Positions 7,594 to 16,032 of a DNA stretch of 35,591 nucleotides are shown one piece after another. The stretch covers positions 1 through 35,591 of the forward strand of contig JAXGYO010000007.1 of assembly GCA_040772225.1 (NCBI GenBank), in the 5' to 3' direction. The notes beneath the pieces were generated by a model, which was given only the letters and a program-made list of their open reading frames with translations, was not told the DNA's origin and did no database searches. This DNA comes from JAAYED01 sp040772225 (GTDB lineage Bacteria; Chloroflexota; Anaerolineae; UBA1429). The stretch's first letter is position 1, and the number at the start of each line of letters is the position of its first letter. The position numbers and the translations under genes were made by a program.

Positions 7594-10500
7594 TCAGGGC
7601 GCCAGCGGCAGCGTGACCGCGAAAGCGTCTCCGCCATCGATGTACGGCGCCCGCACTACCGTCTCGCTGTCGTACATCCCTATGTGAAGCTGCACCAGGT
7701 CGCCGGTGGGCGGCGCTCCCAGCGTAAGCGTATGCCGATCCATCACAATCTCTCCCGTCTGCCAATAGGTCGTGGGCCGCGTATTCAGTAGCGGGATCCC
7801 ATCGTGCTGGGCCAGCAGCACTCCGTCCTGGCTGACCAGATGGACAAAGGCTGTATAGCCGCGGTCCACTAGACCCTCTGCCCGCCAGAAGACGGTCACA
7901 TCCAGCGTGTCGCCCGCGCGCAGATTCACCGGCTTGCCCGTCTCCAACGGCTGTCCGTTCACCAGGAGCGTATGCCCGAGCAGCGTCACACCATTCTCCA
8001 ACTCGCTCTCGATGGGCGCCAGTAACTCCAGGGCCGTGCGGATGGGACGATAGGCGCACAGCGTGAGATAGAGTGCCCTGGTCTGCTGTTCGCGCAGCAT
8101 GTTGTACTCCAGCCAATGCCCGGCAGCGCCGTCGCGATCCCACGCCGGGTTGGCGCCGGGAACGAACCAGAGGCGATCGAAAGCCTCGCCCAACGCTGCC
8201 AACTCCTGTCCGATAGCCGCCTGGTCCAGCAGTCCCTGCGAGGGCACCATCGCCCGAGGGACGGGCACATCTCGCAGGTAATAGTCCCAGCAGGGATCGG
8301 GGGTGTTACGCACAAACACGTCGCCCGGCAGCGCGCGCGCCGCGACAAACGCCGCGGCCTCGCGGTAGCCCGCCGTCCGGCTGTACGTGGGATCCGTGTG
8401 GTAGCGCGTTACGCTCGCCACGTTGAGGAGCAGCAAAGCCAGCGTCATGCCCAGGCCGAGCCAGCGTCTCCAGCGTCGCGCCCCGTCCAGCAGGTCCTCC
8501 AGGCCGGCGACGAGCAGCGTCCACCAGGGCAGGGCCGCGACGATCAGATAGCGCGGTTCGTAGGTGGCGCGCACAAAACGGAGCAGGTAGAGCACCAGCA
8601 GCGTGGCGCCGACTGCGGTCAGCGCCCACGCGGCCAGGGCGCGCTCGCGACGCAGCAGCCGGCGCGCGCCCGCTAACGCCAGCAACAGGGCGCCCGCGGC
8701 GATGCCGCGCACCCAGGGGCGCCCCCAGGTCTCACCCGCCGTGAGATACGACACGCTCTCCAGGATGTAGGGGGCCAGTTTCGGCGCGTCCGGGTCGGAG
8801 AGCTGCCCGGAGGAGAGCAGGCTGGACCGTGCGGCCGCCGCCCAGGGGCCAAAGAGCGCCGCCGCCAGCAGGGCGCTCAGCAACCAGGGCTTCAACAGTC
8901 GCCGCCGCTCGGGGTGACACAGCACATAAGCCGCGTGTCCCAGCAGCGCCAGCGCGGCATAGTAAAAGGCATAGACGCTCAGTGCGGCGCAAAGCGCGTA
9001 GGCGACCCATAGCCAGCGAGCGGTTCGCTGCGCGGTGTGTGATTGCTCCGCCTGCCGGAGCAGGATCAGCGTGGCCAGCCAGTAAAACAGCACCGCCAGC
9101 ACGTACTGGCTGCGCAGGTCCTGCCCGATCCACACCAACGGCTGGGCGATGGCCGCTAAAGACGCCAGCAGCAGGCCCCGGCGAAAGCCGCCTGTCACGC
9201 GACCCACGCCCCAGGCTACGGGGATCCCCAGCGCGCCCAGCAACGCCGACGGCAGCCGCATGGCGAACTCGCTCACCCCGGCCACCGCCATGGTGGCGTG
9301 CAGCAGCAGATAGTGCAGAGGCGAGTGCGGATCGCCCATCTCCAGCAGCGAAGCGACGATCTGCCGCGGCGAGCCCAGCGCGACCAGATACGAAAACGCC
9401 TCGTCGCCGCGCAGTTCCTGGATGCCCAGCCGGTAGAGGCGCAGCGCCAGGCCCAGCAGCCCGATCCCCAGCAGGACCCGGGGCAGCCAGCGCATCGCCC
9501 CCTCCGGGAGCGGCCAGCCAGGCGGACGGGGCACACCGGTCCCCTCCAGGCTGCGGGCCGCCGCTGGCGCTCTCCTCGTCACAAGCCAACGGCCCCGAAG
9601 GCATACCAGCAGCAGCGTGGCCAGCAGACTGAGCCCGGCAAGAGCAACGCCCGCCCACACGGCTGGCGCGGCATACCAGAGCCGAACCACATGCTCACCC
9701 GGCGGCACAGCGATGGCCTGCAGGGCATAGTCCGCCCGCCGGATGGGCGCCGCCACGCCGTCGACGGTCGCACGCCAGCCGGACCCAAACAGGCCGCCTG
9801 AATACCATTCGCTGATGACCAGATACCCCGCCGAGGCCGCACGCACCGTGAGATGCAGCTCTGAGGCGGAGACACGCTCGACCGTCACGCTGTCCGACGC
9901 AGGAGGAGCGCCAGCAGTCGCAGCCGGCACAGCAGCCACCGGGCCCTCCAGCACCACCGTGGCCATCGGATCCAGCGCCGGGTCACTGACCGCCGCCAGC
10001 GCAGCCGCCTGATCGGGGACCACCAGGGCATCGTGCACCAGCCAGGCCCGGGCGTGAGGCGTCTCGTTGCGATAGAGTAACAGCCAATCCTCCTGAAGCA
10101 TAAGCGTTTCCGGCGGTATGTCGACCAGATGTGTGAGCCCCTCCTCAAAGAGCGGCGCCTGGCTGAGCACCAAATCCACATCCAGCAATTGGTAGAGACG
10201 CAGGCGAGGGAGAGTGCGATAGGCTGCCAGCGCCCGCGGAAGTAGCGGGCTCACACCGTGGATATCCTCGATGCCATACAGCTCCCCCAGGTTAGCGGGC
10301 AGCAAGCCCGAACTGTCCACCCGGGCGGCGGGCCCCTCCACCCCCGCTGCCTCAAGCATCGACGCCCAGGCATCCCGCGGGATATCGTAGGGTGCGACGC
10401 CGGGCGTGGCGCGCGTGGAAACTGCGGCCAGGTCCACGACGAGCAGCAGCAGGAGCAACGCCGGGGACTGAGGCCGGGGTAGCCGCCGATGAGCGCGCAG

Positions 10501-11808
10501 AGGGGCCAAAAGCACCACGCCATTGAGCAACAGCAGCACGACCGCCCCGCCCCAGAACGGCCCCCATGTCCCGCGCGTGTCTCTGGCGATCAGGGCAAGC
10601 ATCACGCCTGCAAGCGCGAGCGACCCGGCCAGTGCGGCCAGCACGTGCCAGGTCGTGCGGCGGATGATGCCGCGATCATCCCGCAGCCACGCGGCACACC
10701 CCATGGCGGCCAGGATCGCAAGCGCCAGACTAAACAGCGATACCCAGCGCTCCTGATTGCGGAAAAGCGACCATCCGGGCAACAACCGGTATCCGGCCGC
10801 AAAAAGCAGGCCATCGTCACCGAGGCTGAGCAAGCCCGCAACCACGATGACGCCCAACCAGAAGCCACTCTCATGGCGAGGCCGCGCGGGCATCCTGTCA
10901 CGGTGAGCCACTGCCAGGCCCGCCAGCAGCAGCGCCCCCACACCGATGTACTGCGGCGCCCAGGCCGTCAGGCCGTTGGGCACCAGGACCTGGACATAGT
11001 CCTGCAGCGGGAATCCGGATCGCACGAAATCATACCCCACGCCCGCCCGCTCGGTCAGCGGAAAATAGTCGAGCGCGGGCAACCAGACAGGCGCTGCCAG
11101 CCCAAGCGCCAGACCAGCGAGCTGCGCCCCTCCCATGGCGATCCAGCGCCAGCTCCAGCCAGCGCGCCACGTGCTGAACAGATAGTACGCCAGGGTCAGA
11201 TAGGCCGCATGCATCAGCGTTTGCGGATGGCCCGCCAACGCGCTACACGCCAGCGCGAGAGCCGCCCCGCACAGCCAGGCTACCGGGCGCGGCGCATGTG
11301 CTGCTCGCCGCACGCAGAGCAAGGCGAGCGGTAGCCAGGCAACAGTCTCCAGGATCGGCAGCTGCAACACGGGGTAGCTGGTCAGATAACCGCCCAGCCC
11401 CCAGGCGATGGCCGCCAGCAGTCCCGCCTCCCGCCGGCCGGTGATGTCCGTTGCAAAGGCGTACATGAACACGCCGGCCAGCCACAGGTGAAAGACGGCC
11501 TCCAGAACCAGCAGGTGAAGTGGGGGTCCCGCGGCAGGAGCGAACAGCAGCGTCAACAGCCGCACCGGATAGAACACCGCACTCTGTGGATCCGCAGCAA
11601 AGGGATGCCCGCCATAACTGCCAGGCGACCAGACGGGCAGCCTGCCTGACCATAGCTCCGTCCCCTGAAAGACGGCATAGGGATACATGCCCGTGGTGAG
11701 GTCGCTGGCGGGCAGGCCGACTACTCCCATCGCCAGCGGGCCATAGATCGCCAGCAACGCCAGGGTCCAGATCAGGACAGGGAAAAAGGCAAGCCGCAGG
11801 TTACGCAT
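7594..11808 (-). CDS. YfhO-like membrane protein fused to a PMT/ArnT-like GT-C glycosyltransferase
   Basis: A 1404-residue protein with two full membrane modules. Residues about 1-790 match the YfhO family: an early loop with YPYAVFQGTELWSGRLPVW and FAADPQSAVFYPVRLL, many helices, and an extracellular segment ending SGWRATVDGVAAPIRRADY ... GEHVVRLWY. From about residue 805 a second GT-C unit begins with RLYRLGIQELRGDEAFSYL, in which Asp/Glu of GDEAFS is the family acid, and MGDPHSPLHYLLLHA. The last about 95 residues form a beta-sandwich (FVHLVSQDGVLLAQHDG, HIGMYDSETVVRAPY) like that of the next gene. The protein probably transfers sugars from polyprenyl phosphates at the outer membrane face. 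The start at 11808 fits a leaderless promoter. The internal ATG at 9495 has its own GGAGG, so the GT-C half may also be made separately. Confidence 0.85.
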   Translation of the reverse strand: MRNLRLAFFPVLIWTLALLAIYGPLAMGVVGLPASDLTTGMYPYAVFQGTELWSGRLPVWSPGSYGGHPFAADPQSAVFYPVRLLTLLFAPAAGPPLHLLVLEAVFHLWLAGVFMYAFATDITGRREAGLLAAIAWGLGGYLTSYPVLQLPILETVAWLPLALLCVRRAAHAPRPVAWLCGAALALACSALAGHPQTLMHAAYLTLAYYLFSTWRAGWSWRWIAMGGAQLAGLALGLAAPVWLPALDYFPLTERAGVGYDFVRSGFPLQDYVQVLVPNGLTAWAPQYIGVGALLLAGLAVAHRDRMPARPRHESGFWLGVIVVAGLLSLGDDGLLFAAGYRLLPGWSLFRNQERWVSLFSLALAILAAMGCAAWLRDDRGIIRRTTWHVLAALAGSLALAGVMLALIARDTRGTWGPFWGGAVVLLLLNGVVLLAPLRAHRRLPRPQSPALLLLLLVVDLAAVSTRATPGVAPYDIPRDAWASMLEAAGVEGPAARVDSSGLLPANLGELYGIEDIHGVSPLLPRALAAYRTLPRLRLYQLLDVDLVLSQAPLFEEGLTHLVDIPPETLMLQEDWLLLYRNETPHARAWLVHDALVVPDQAAALAAVSDPALDPMATVVLEGPVAAVPAATAGAPPASDSVTVERVSASELHLTVRAASAGYLVISEWYSGGLFGSGWRATVDGVAAPIRRADYALQAIAVPPGEHVVRLWYAAPAVWAGVALAGLSLLATLLLVCLRGRWLVTRRAPAAARSLEGTGVPRPPGWPLPEGAMRWLPRVLLGIGLLGLALRLYRLGIQELRGDEAFSYLVALGSPRQIVASLLEMGDPHSPLHYLLLHATMAVAGVSEFAMRLPSALLGALGIPVAWGVGRVTGGFRRGLLLASLAAIAQPLVWIGQDLRSQYVLAVLFYWLATLILLRQAEQSHTAQRTARWLWVAYALCAALSVYAFYYAALALLGHAAYVLCHPERRRLLKPWLLSALLAAALFGPWAAAARSSLLSSGQLSDPDAPKLAPYILESVSYLTAGETWGRPWVRGIAAGALLLALAGARRLLRRERALAAWALTAVGATLLVLYLLRFVRATYEPRYLIVAALPWWTLLVAGLEDLLDGARRWRRWLGLGMTLALLLLNVASVTRYHTDPTYSRTAGYREAAAFVAARALPGDVFVRNTPDPCWDYYLRDVPVPRAMVPSQGLLDQAAIGQELAALGEAFDRLWFVPGANPAWDRDGAAGHWLEYNMLREQQTRALYLTLCAYRPIRTALELLAPIESELENGVTLLGHTLLVNGQPLETGKPVNLRAGDTLDVTVFWRAEGLVDRGYTAFVHLVSQDGVLLAQHDGIPLLNTRPTTYWQTGEIVMDRHTLTLGAPPTGDLVQLHIGMYDSETVVRAPYIDGGDAFAVTLPLAP
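9493..9505 (-). promoter_or_regulatory. Internal Shine-Dalgarno and ATG at the YfhO/GT-C fusion point
   Basis: GGAGG (9505-9501 on the minus strand) lies five bases before an in-frame ATG (9495-9493) that begins MRWLPRVLLGIGLL, a natural-looking N-terminus for the second membrane module. It may be a working internal start, or the relic of a formerly separate gene. Confidence 0.55.
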
Positions 11809-11843
11809 GTGGCGATGGTAGTCAGTCCAATGCACTGCGTCAA
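11806..11843 (-). promoter_or_regulatory. Promoter of the YfhO-fusion operon, predicted leaderless
   Basis: On the minus strand TTGACG (11843-11838) is followed by a 17-nt spacer and TACCAT (11820-11815). The ATG begins six bases after the -10, at the expected transcription start, and no Shine-Dalgarno sequence is present. This fixes the start at 11808 rather than further upstream. Confidence 0.65.
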
Positions 11844-11960
11844 CTGCAGACCGCGCAAGCACCCCCGCGGGAAAAGGCAAAGGCTCTTGTCGTGGCTCGT
11901 GCCAGGGATGCGCCCGACGCCCCGATCTCAATGAACGCCACCCGGACGGCCAGTACCGGA

Positions 11961-11999
11961 TTGGCGACAGCGACATGCTTCACTATAATGAAGGGAATG
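11961..11999 (+). promoter_or_regulatory. Promoter of the six-hairpin glycosidase gene, predicted leaderless
   Basis: TTGGCG (11961-11966), a 17-nt spacer and a perfect TATAAT (11984-11989) are present. The ATG at 11997 lies seven bases beyond the -10, so the mRNA should begin at or next to the start codon. Confidence 0.7.
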
Positions 12000-14744
12000 T
12001 CACATCAGCATCATCTTGTTCTGGACGCAATAGACCGCATCTTCGTGCTCCTTGCCCTGCTGGCAGCCCTGCTGGGCTCCGTTCAGTGCTCAACCTCCGC
12101 GTCCGCACCCACATCACTCCCGGCTGAGGCGGCCTGTTCATCGGTGCCGCAGCGCGCACTGGATTCCGGCTGGCTGTTCCGCACAGACCCTCTGGACGTC
12201 GGCATCCTTGAGGAGTGGTTCGACGCGGCGCATACCGATGACGACTGGCAGGCTTTGTCGCCCGGTTTGGCCTGGGAAGATCACGGCCTGGACTATGACG
12301 GCGCCGCCTGGTATCGCAGGTCGCTGACCTTGCCTGAGTGGGAGGCGGTGTACCTGGGCCTGGGCAGCATCGACGATGAGGCCGAGCTGTGGATCAACGG
12401 CGAGTCCGTCGGCCAGTGGGCGCCCGGCACCGCGACGCTGCCGATGATACACGACCTGCTGACACACGGATCGCCTGGCGATGTCATCAATCTCGCTCTG
12501 CGCATTCTGGATACCGGCGGCTACGGTGGGGTCAAGCAGCCCATCCGAATCGGCGCCGCCCGGAAAACAGTCATCAGCCCGGCGCAGTGGATGATCCGGC
12601 TGGCCGCGGCCCATCCCGACTGGCCTATGCCGGGGTGGACGCGCGGGGACCCGTGGGCCTGGACCATGGCCGGCGCACCTGAGGCAGATGCCGAGGCGCT
12701 TTTCTCTCGCGAGGGCGCCGCTGCACCCTGGGCCACGGGACCGGCTGTCGAGCTGTGGCTCTATGATCCCGTGACGGGTACGCTGGCGGATGGGCCTGAC
12801 AACGACCTCAGTATCCAGCTGGCACAGGGCTACTTGCCATTGCCGACAGCCGCCTGGCAGGCGTTCGGCGTGACGCTATCGCACACCCTCTTCCATGATC
12901 CTACAACACCGGACGTATTGTGGACCGTCAATGCGCAGAACGATTCCCTCGAACCACGTACGCTGACGCTGCTGGTCGTCGTGCGCCCCTTTGCCGCCAA
13001 CAAAGGCGCTGCCCCCATCCACCAGGTCGAGCTACAACCCGAACACCGGCTGTGGGTCAATCAGCAACCATTCCTTGCAGCGCAGTCGGCCCCTTTGGAG
13101 GGCGGCGTCGGGACCCTGGAGCAGGTCATGGATTCTGCTCTGCGCGGTAGCACCCCGGACATGCTCGCGCTGCCGTGTGCCGCGATTGGAGACGGAGCGG
13201 CGCTCCTGACATATGCGCTGGAGATGGAACCGGGCGAACAGCTCACCCTCAATTTCGCCTTCCCCGACGCGCCCGGAGGCGCATTCCCCGCCGTGCAGCA
13301 ACGTGATGTGTCTGACTCTCTCAGGGGCGCCGTGGAACTGTGGGAAGGCGAAATCGGCCGGGCGAGCATCTCGCTGCCCGACGACCGGCTCACGGCGGCA
13401 TGGAAGGCCTCGGTGGGTTACCTGCTCCTGGCGCTGGACACCGATGGCCCCCACCCCGGCCCCCTGGCCCACGATGCCGTGTGGGTGCGCGATGGGGCCT
13501 ATATCGGGCTGGCACTCCTGCAAGCGGGCCATCCGGAAGCCGTACTGAGTTATTTACCGAAACTTGTCGCCGCCCAGGAACCCAGCGGCCGCATACCGCC
13601 CATTCTCGGAGAGAACGCTCCCTGGCTGGACGATGAGTGGGATGCTCAGGGTCAACTGATCTACCAGATTGCCTCCTATTACCGCTATACGGGCGACGGC
13701 GCTGCGCTGGAGGCCTGGTACCCGGCGGTACAGCGTGCCGCACGGTACCTGGTCGACCTCCGAGCCACCTACGAGACCCCACTGGGACCGACGCAGGGCA
13801 TCCTGCCGCCGAGCAAGAGCGTCGAGGACATCGGGCCTCCCGACTGGCACCACTACTGGGACGACTGGTGGGCTATCGCGGGACTGCAGACCGGCGCCGA
13901 GTTGGCGACCGAGCTGGGGCATGAGGACGACAGCGCCTGGATGCAGGCCGAGGCGGACGCCCTGCGTTCGGCTGTAATGGCCTCTATCGCCACGACGATG
14001 GGGGACGAGCCTACGCACATTCCCAGCGCCGTGGAGAGCCTTGAGGGGTCCTCAGATGCCCGCGGGACGGTGCCGGTGCTCTGGCCGGTGGAGGTCCTGT
14101 CACCAGACATGCCGCTGGTGACACGCTCGTTCGACCACTACTACCGCTCGTACGTCGAACCTAATCGGGGAGCATTCCACCACCATGCCGCGCATTTCTG
14201 GCCCTATGGGGGGCTTGAGCTCGCACACGCCTACTTGCGCCTGGGCCGGCTGGACGTCGTACACGATATCCTGGGATGGACCCTGTCCAACGAAACGCTG
14301 CCGGGCACGTATGCCTGGGCTGAGCAGGTCAACCCGGCCCACAACGGCATCTCCGGAGGCGATATGCCCCACGCGTGGGCCGCCGCCGACCTGGTGACGC
14401 TCATCCGCGAGATGCTCATCACCGAGCAGGATGATGCGCTGGTGCTTTTTGCCGGCGCCGGCGACTGGTGGTTCTCTGAAGGTCGAGAAATCAGCCTGCA
14501 AGAGCTGCCCACGCAGTTCGGCCCCCTCTCGTTACGCACACACAGCACTGTGGTGCAGGCGGAGGGAAGCTGGGAGGGGACGCTCACGCTGTGGCTGGCA
14601 GGCAGTGCTCCGCCGGAGGGTTATCGTTGGAAGGTACCGGAGCAACCGCAGGCCGTGACCGGGCCTGAGGGCACAGCTCTGCTGGACGGCTGGCTGACCA
14701 TCCCGGGCACCGGTGGAACCGTGACCATCACGTGGGGCGCCTGA
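11997..14744 (+). CDS. Exported six-hairpin glycosidase-like protein
   Basis: A 915-residue protein. An N-terminal hydrophobic stretch (RIFVLLALLAALLGSV) followed by a Cys and a Ser/Ala-rich linker suggests export, perhaps as a lipoprotein, although the residues before the Cys (SVQC) are a poor lipobox. Next is a jelly-roll-like domain with WYRRSLTLPEW and ELWINGESVGQW, as in GH2-type sugar-binding domains. The C-terminal half (after about residue 480) is an (alpha/alpha)6-type domain with HDAVWVRDGAYIGLALL, resembling GH15/GH63-like enzymes, and WHHYWDDWWAIAGL. WEVLSPD-type acids are not obvious, so the catalytic residues are uncertain. The likely role is cleavage of an external polysaccharide. 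The start is set by the TATAAT promoter seven bases upstream. The gene diverges from the GT-C operon, and the two may be linked in making and trimming a surface glycan. Confidence 0.8.
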   Translation: MSHQHHLVLDAIDRIFVLLALLAALLGSVQCSTSASAPTSLPAEAACSSVPQRALDSGWLFRTDPLDVGILEEWFDAAHTDDDWQALSPGLAWEDHGLDYDGAAWYRRSLTLPEWEAVYLGLGSIDDEAELWINGESVGQWAPGTATLPMIHDLLTHGSPGDVINLALRILDTGGYGGVKQPIRIGAARKTVISPAQWMIRLAAAHPDWPMPGWTRGDPWAWTMAGAPEADAEALFSREGAAAPWATGPAVELWLYDPVTGTLADGPDNDLSIQLAQGYLPLPTAAWQAFGVTLSHTLFHDPTTPDVLWTVNAQNDSLEPRTLTLLVVVRPFAANKGAAPIHQVELQPEHRLWVNQQPFLAAQSAPLEGGVGTLEQVMDSALRGSTPDMLALPCAAIGDGAALLTYALEMEPGEQLTLNFAFPDAPGGAFPAVQQRDVSDSLRGAVELWEGEIGRASISLPDDRLTAAWKASVGYLLLALDTDGPHPGPLAHDAVWVRDGAYIGLALLQAGHPEAVLSYLPKLVAAQEPSGRIPPILGENAPWLDDEWDAQGQLIYQIASYYRYTGDGAALEAWYPAVQRAARYLVDLRATYETPLGPTQGILPPSKSVEDIGPPDWHHYWDDWWAIAGLQTGAELATELGHEDDSAWMQAEADALRSAVMASIATTMGDEPTHIPSAVESLEGSSDARGTVPVLWPVEVLSPDMPLVTRSFDHYYRSYVEPNRGAFHHHAAHFWPYGGLELAHAYLRLGRLDVVHDILGWTLSNETLPGTYAWAEQVNPAHNGISGGDMPHAWAAADLVTLIREMLITEQDDALVLFAGAGDWWFSEGREISLQELPTQFGPLSLRTHSTVVQAEGSWEGTLTLWLAGSAPPEGYRWKVPEQPQAVTGPEGTALLDGWLTIPGTGGTVTITWGA

Positions 14745-14795
14745 AGCAGAGCACAACAGGCGCAGCCGGCGCGAGTGACTGCGGTGATCAGAGCC

Positions 14796-15497
14796 TCACG
14801 GGTGCCGCGAATTCTTCGGCCCGGGCGTGGGCGCCTGGATCTGCTCCTCCGTAGCGATCGCCGTGGACTCGGCCGTAGATGTCACAGTGATGACCTCTGT
14901 CGCCGTGGCAGCCGGCGGTGGCGTCTCTATCCGCGTCGCGGTCGGCGTCTCTGTGGGCGTCTCGGTCACTGTCACCGTGGACGTGATCGTTCCTGTCGCT
15001 GTTACTGTCGCTGTTAATGTTGCGGTAACGGTCAAAGTAGCCGTCGCAGTACGGGTCGCCGCACCTGTCGCTGTGGACGTCGCCGTGGCCGTCGCCGTGG
15101 CCGTCGCCGTCGCCGTCGGGCGAGCCGTTGGGTACGCCGTGAAATACGGCCTCGGCGTGCGGCTTGACGTCGCGGTTGGCGTGGGCGAGGCTGTGGGCGT
15201 GGCAGTAGGGGAGCAAGTCGCCCGAATCGTGGCGGTGACCCCGGTGCGCAACAAGGCGGGGGATGGCGTTGCGGTATCCGCAAGGATGACCGTCGGGAAC
15301 TCGATCGGCGCGGCATCGCGGGGAAAACGCGTAGCCGTCAGGGTGAGAGCAGGGGTCGCGCTCACTGCGGTCACGGTTGGTGCAGGTGCCACACGCTCAG
15401 CGCTCGCCGGGTCACCGACCGCGTGGCGGACCACGAGCGCCCCCAGTGCATAGGCGATCAATACGAACAAACCCCAGAGCCAATCCCTGGATCGCAA
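14796..15497 (-). CDS. Membrane-anchored Thr/Ala/Pro-rich low-complexity protein
   Basis: A 233-residue protein. Residues about 5-25 (WLWGLFVLIAYALGALVV) form one membrane helix. Almost all of the rest is Thr-Ala/Thr-Pro/Thr-Val repeats of the TATATAT, TPTAT and TVTVT type, a composition very common in Chloroflexota surface proteins and probably an O-glycosylated stalk. No catalytic domain is visible. The start is a TTG at 15497 with GGAGGAG seven bases upstream; a longer frame from a TTG at 15542 lacks such a site. A promoter-like CCGACA-17 nt-TATACT sits at 15546-15574. The gene converges with the glycosidase gene, 51 bases from its stop. The complementary strand is also fully open because of the codon repetition, but it encodes only Val-rich noise. 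Confidence 0.72.
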   Translation of the reverse strand: MRSRDWLWGLFVLIAYALGALVVRHAVGDPASAERVAPAPTVTAVSATPALTLTATRFPRDAAPIEFPTVILADTATPSPALLRTGVTATIRATCSPTATPTASPTPTATSSRTPRPYFTAYPTARPTATATATATATATSTATGAATRTATATLTVTATLTATVTATGTITSTVTVTETPTETPTATRIETPPPAATATEVITVTSTAESTAIATEEQIQAPTPGPKNSRHP

Positions 15498-15545
15498 ACC
15501 CTCACTCCTCCGGGCGCCCGCCACACGAGTACATCGTCTCAAACC

Positions 15546-15574
15546 CAGTATAACCGATTTAGGGGCGGGTGTCG
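15546..15574 (-). promoter_or_regulatory. Promoter of the Thr/Pro-rich protein gene
   Basis: On the minus strand CCGACA (15574-15569), a 17-nt spacer and TATACT (15551-15546) would start transcription near 15540, giving a leader of about 43 nt that contains the GGAGGAG at 15511-15505. Confidence 0.5.
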
Positions 15575-15700
15575 GCGCGCACCGTATGCGGCGGAGAGGA
15601 CCTTAACAGGAGGCACCGGATCAGCGCAAACAGAACAGGTCCCGCGCAGAACCGCCACAAGAGCCCACAAAGAGGGACAACAGCCATCGGCGGGCTCGCA

Positions 15701-15760
15701 TCGTGCACGCGCCACACAACCTCCGCCGCATCGTGCACGCGCCACACAACCTCCGCCGCA
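15701..15760. repeat. Perfect 30-bp tandem duplication
   Basis: The 30-bp unit beginning TCGTGCACGCGCCACACAAC occurs twice head to tail without a mismatch (15701-15730 and 15731-15760). It lies in a gap of about 460 bases (15575-16032) in which I find no gene. Confidence 0.9.
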
Positions 15761-15934
15761 GCGTTCAGCGGGGCGTTCTCCCGGGGACTCTACCGTGAGA
15801 CACGCACGCGGGCTGGAAGTGGAGCCTACAGCAGCCGCAGGTCGATGGATCGCGCCGGATGCGGCCGCTCGGGGCCGTACCGGCCCCAGTAGACCGCCTC
15901 CCGGACGCATCGGCGCGAGCGCCCTCACCCCCTT

Positions 15935-15974
15935 CCCCTCCCCCGTCAGCGATGTACCCATCGCCGGGGAGGGG
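15935..15974. terminator. Large GC-rich hairpin downstream of the serine hydrolase gene
   Basis: The outer arms CCCCTCCCCCG and CGGGGAGGGG pair, and the inner GCGATG and CATCGC pair around a short loop. It lies about 60 bases beyond the stop of the minus-strand hydrolase and could stop transcription or protect the mRNA end. No T-run is present, so an intergenic repeat element is equally possible. Confidence 0.5.
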
Positions 15975-16032
15975 TGCCGTCCGCGGCCGGGAGGGGGCCA
16001 AAACAAGTCCACCGTCGACGGTCCTTGCCGCT

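Noticed and set aside
14827..15453. Plus-strand open frame of 208 residues rich in Val-Ala-Val
   Set aside because: It is the complement of Thr/Ala/Pro repeat codons of the minus-strand anchored protein, which has a start site, membrane helix and promoter.
15935..15974. Riboswitch or structured RNA in the gap before the hydrolase terminator region
   Set aside because: Only one simple GC-rich hairpin on the 3' side of a gene; no further conserved structure seen.
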